The translations under genes were made by a program, and so were the position numbers. From positions 1 through 5,977 of the forward strand of contig JAUXGF010000202.1 of the NCBI GenBank assembly GCA_030622395.1: 5,977 nt of DNA, read 5' to 3'. The stretch comes from Calditrichaceae bacterium. GTDB taxonomy: Bacteria; Calditrichota; Calditrichia; Calditrichales; Calditrichaceae. The notes under the pieces are model-generated. The model searched no databases and had not been told where the DNA came from. It was given only the letters and a program-made list of their open reading frames with translations. The first letter of the stretch is position 1, and each line of letters opens with the position of its first letter. Of this stretch, positions 5,196 through 5,977 are shown piece by piece.

Positions 5196-5977
5196 ATGCA
5201 ATATAAACCGTTTGCTAAATCGGAAGTTCAAGTATCCCTGCTGGGTTTCGGCGGCTGGGGTATTGGGAAAACATTATGGATCGGCGCTGAAGACAGCGAG
5301 TCGAAAAAAGCGCTGCACAAAGCAATTGAATCCGGTATTAATTTTTTTGACTCCGCCCTTGTTTATGGTATGGGACACAGCGAAAAATTAATCGCCGAAG
5401 CCGAACGCGAAACCGGCAAGGAATTGTTTATTACATCAAAAATCCCATCAAAAAGATTTGAATGGCCGGCAAGGGATGAATCGACTTTAAAAGAATCATT
5501 TCCCAAAGAGCAAATCATTTCTATTACCGAAAAGAGCCTGCGCAATATGAAACGCGATTATATCGACTTGCAGCAGTTTCACGTTTGGAATGATAAATGG
5601 GCTGAACAGGATGAATGGAAAGAGGCGGTTTTGAAATTGAAACAAGAGGGCAAGGTGCGCTTCTTTGGAATTTCCATTAATGACCATCAAGCGGAAAACG
5701 GCATTGAAGCGGGTAAGACGGGACTGATTGATTCTTTTCAGGTAATCTTTAATATATTTGATCAATCGCCTGTAGATAAATTATTACCTTTTTGTTTAGA
5801 AAATCAAATCAGCGTTATTGCCCGTGTGCCCTTTGACGAAGGCTCCTTAACCGGCAATATTAAACCGGATACAACTTTTCCGGCTAAGGATTTTCGCAAC
5901 GGGTATTTTGGCGGAGAGCGTAAACAGCAGGTCTGGGATCGGGTGCAAAAAATTATGGCTGACGTAAAAAGCGGAAC
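5196..5977 (+). CDS. Aldo/keto reductase, 3' end beyond the window
   Basis: The first 260 residues of an NAD(P)H-dependent aldo/keto reductase, a cytoplasmic (beta/alpha)8-barrel enzyme that reduces carbonyls to alcohols; the specific substrate cannot be told. The N-terminal strand and loop read VSLLGFGGWGIG (13-24). The catalytic tetrad is complete: Asp52 and Tyr57 (FFDSALVYG), Lys82 (TSKIPSK) and His129 (QQFHVW). Further family motifs are GHSEKLIAEA (60-69), KVRFFGIS (153-160) and the strand RVPFDEGSLTG (210-220). Bacterial relatives are about 310-330 residues, so roughly 50-70 residues and the cofactor-binding C-terminus are missing because the window ends, not because the gene is broken. 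The ATG at 5196 has AGGGGA 7 nt upstream. It lies 294 bp after xdhB, separated by a repeat, so it is probably its own transcription unit and not part of the xdh operon. Confidence 0.92.
   Translation, partial: MQYKPFAKSEVQVSLLGFGGWGIGKTLWIGAEDSESKKALHKAIESGINFFDSALVYGMGHSEKLIAEAERETGKELFITSKIPSKRFEWPARDESTLKESFPKEQIISITEKSLRNMKRDYIDLQQFHVWNDKWAEQDEWKEAVLKLKQEGKVRFFGISINDHQAENGIEAGKTGLIDSFQVIFNIFDQSPVDKLLPFCLENQISVIARVPFDEGSLTGNIKPDTTFPAKDFRNGYFGGERKQQVWDRVQKIMADVKSG

Noticed and set aside
5363..5765. Minus-strand frames opposite the aldo/keto reductase
   Set aside because: They are antisense to a gene with a complete catalytic tetrad and are not supported by any motif.

Overview
The window is chromosomal-looking bacterial DNA of moderate to low GC. 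Its coding stretches are mixed in composition and its intergenic stretches are AT-rich. Every gene has a recognisable Shine-Dalgarno sequence (AGGAG, AAGGT, GAGGT, AGGGGA), and the one clear promoter has sigma70-type boxes (TTGACA, 16 bp, TATATT). This fits poorly with classical Bacteroidetes, which use -33/-7 promoters and rarely use SD sequences. The intergenic repeats (C-rich hairpins and 'acgaagacacaaaggcac' arrays) resemble repeats I associate with environmental genomes of the FCB neighbourhood (Ignavibacteria, Calditrichota, KSB1-like). That placement is a low-confidence inference.

Layout. Positions 1-125 hold a short element with 11-bp terminal inverted repeats. Positions 146-174 hold a good ribosome-binding site followed by a five-codon reading frame, in operon position behind the next gene on the minus strand. 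Positions 211-591 (minus) encode a BlaI/MecI-family repressor with a GTG start; its promoter (636-663) abuts a BlaI-type palindromic operator (618-635), so it probably represses itself. Positions 664-1051 are non-coding: an AT-rich stretch, an 83-bp double-hairpin repeat (769-851) and an octamer-type repeat (895-1012). Positions 1052-2491 and 2583-4901 (plus) encode the two subunits of a molybdenum xanthine dehydrogenase, the first carrying [2Fe-2S] and FAD domains and the second the molybdopterin domain. A 91-bp gap between them contains a hairpin repeat whose outer arm holds the ribosome-binding site of the second gene. Positions 4902-5195 are non-coding with another octamer-type repeat and a 14-bp perfect palindrome. 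Positions 5196-5977 (plus) are the first 260 codons of an aldo/keto reductase that runs off the window.

How the genes work together. XdhA and XdhB form one NAD+-dependent purine-oxidising enzyme (hypoxanthine to xanthine to urate). All cofactor cysteines and the purine-orienting Glu and Arg are present, which argues for a true xanthine dehydrogenase rather than an aldehyde oxidase or CO dehydrogenase. The XdhC-type cofactor-insertion factor is not in the window. The BlaI repressor and the aldo/keto reductase have no evident functional link to xdh.

The genes are ordinary members of known families, and I do not see a new enzymatic system. The unusual material is the dense set of different small intergenic repeats: one seems to have inserted just behind the repressor, and one sits inside the xdh operon where it may influence translation of the large subunit.
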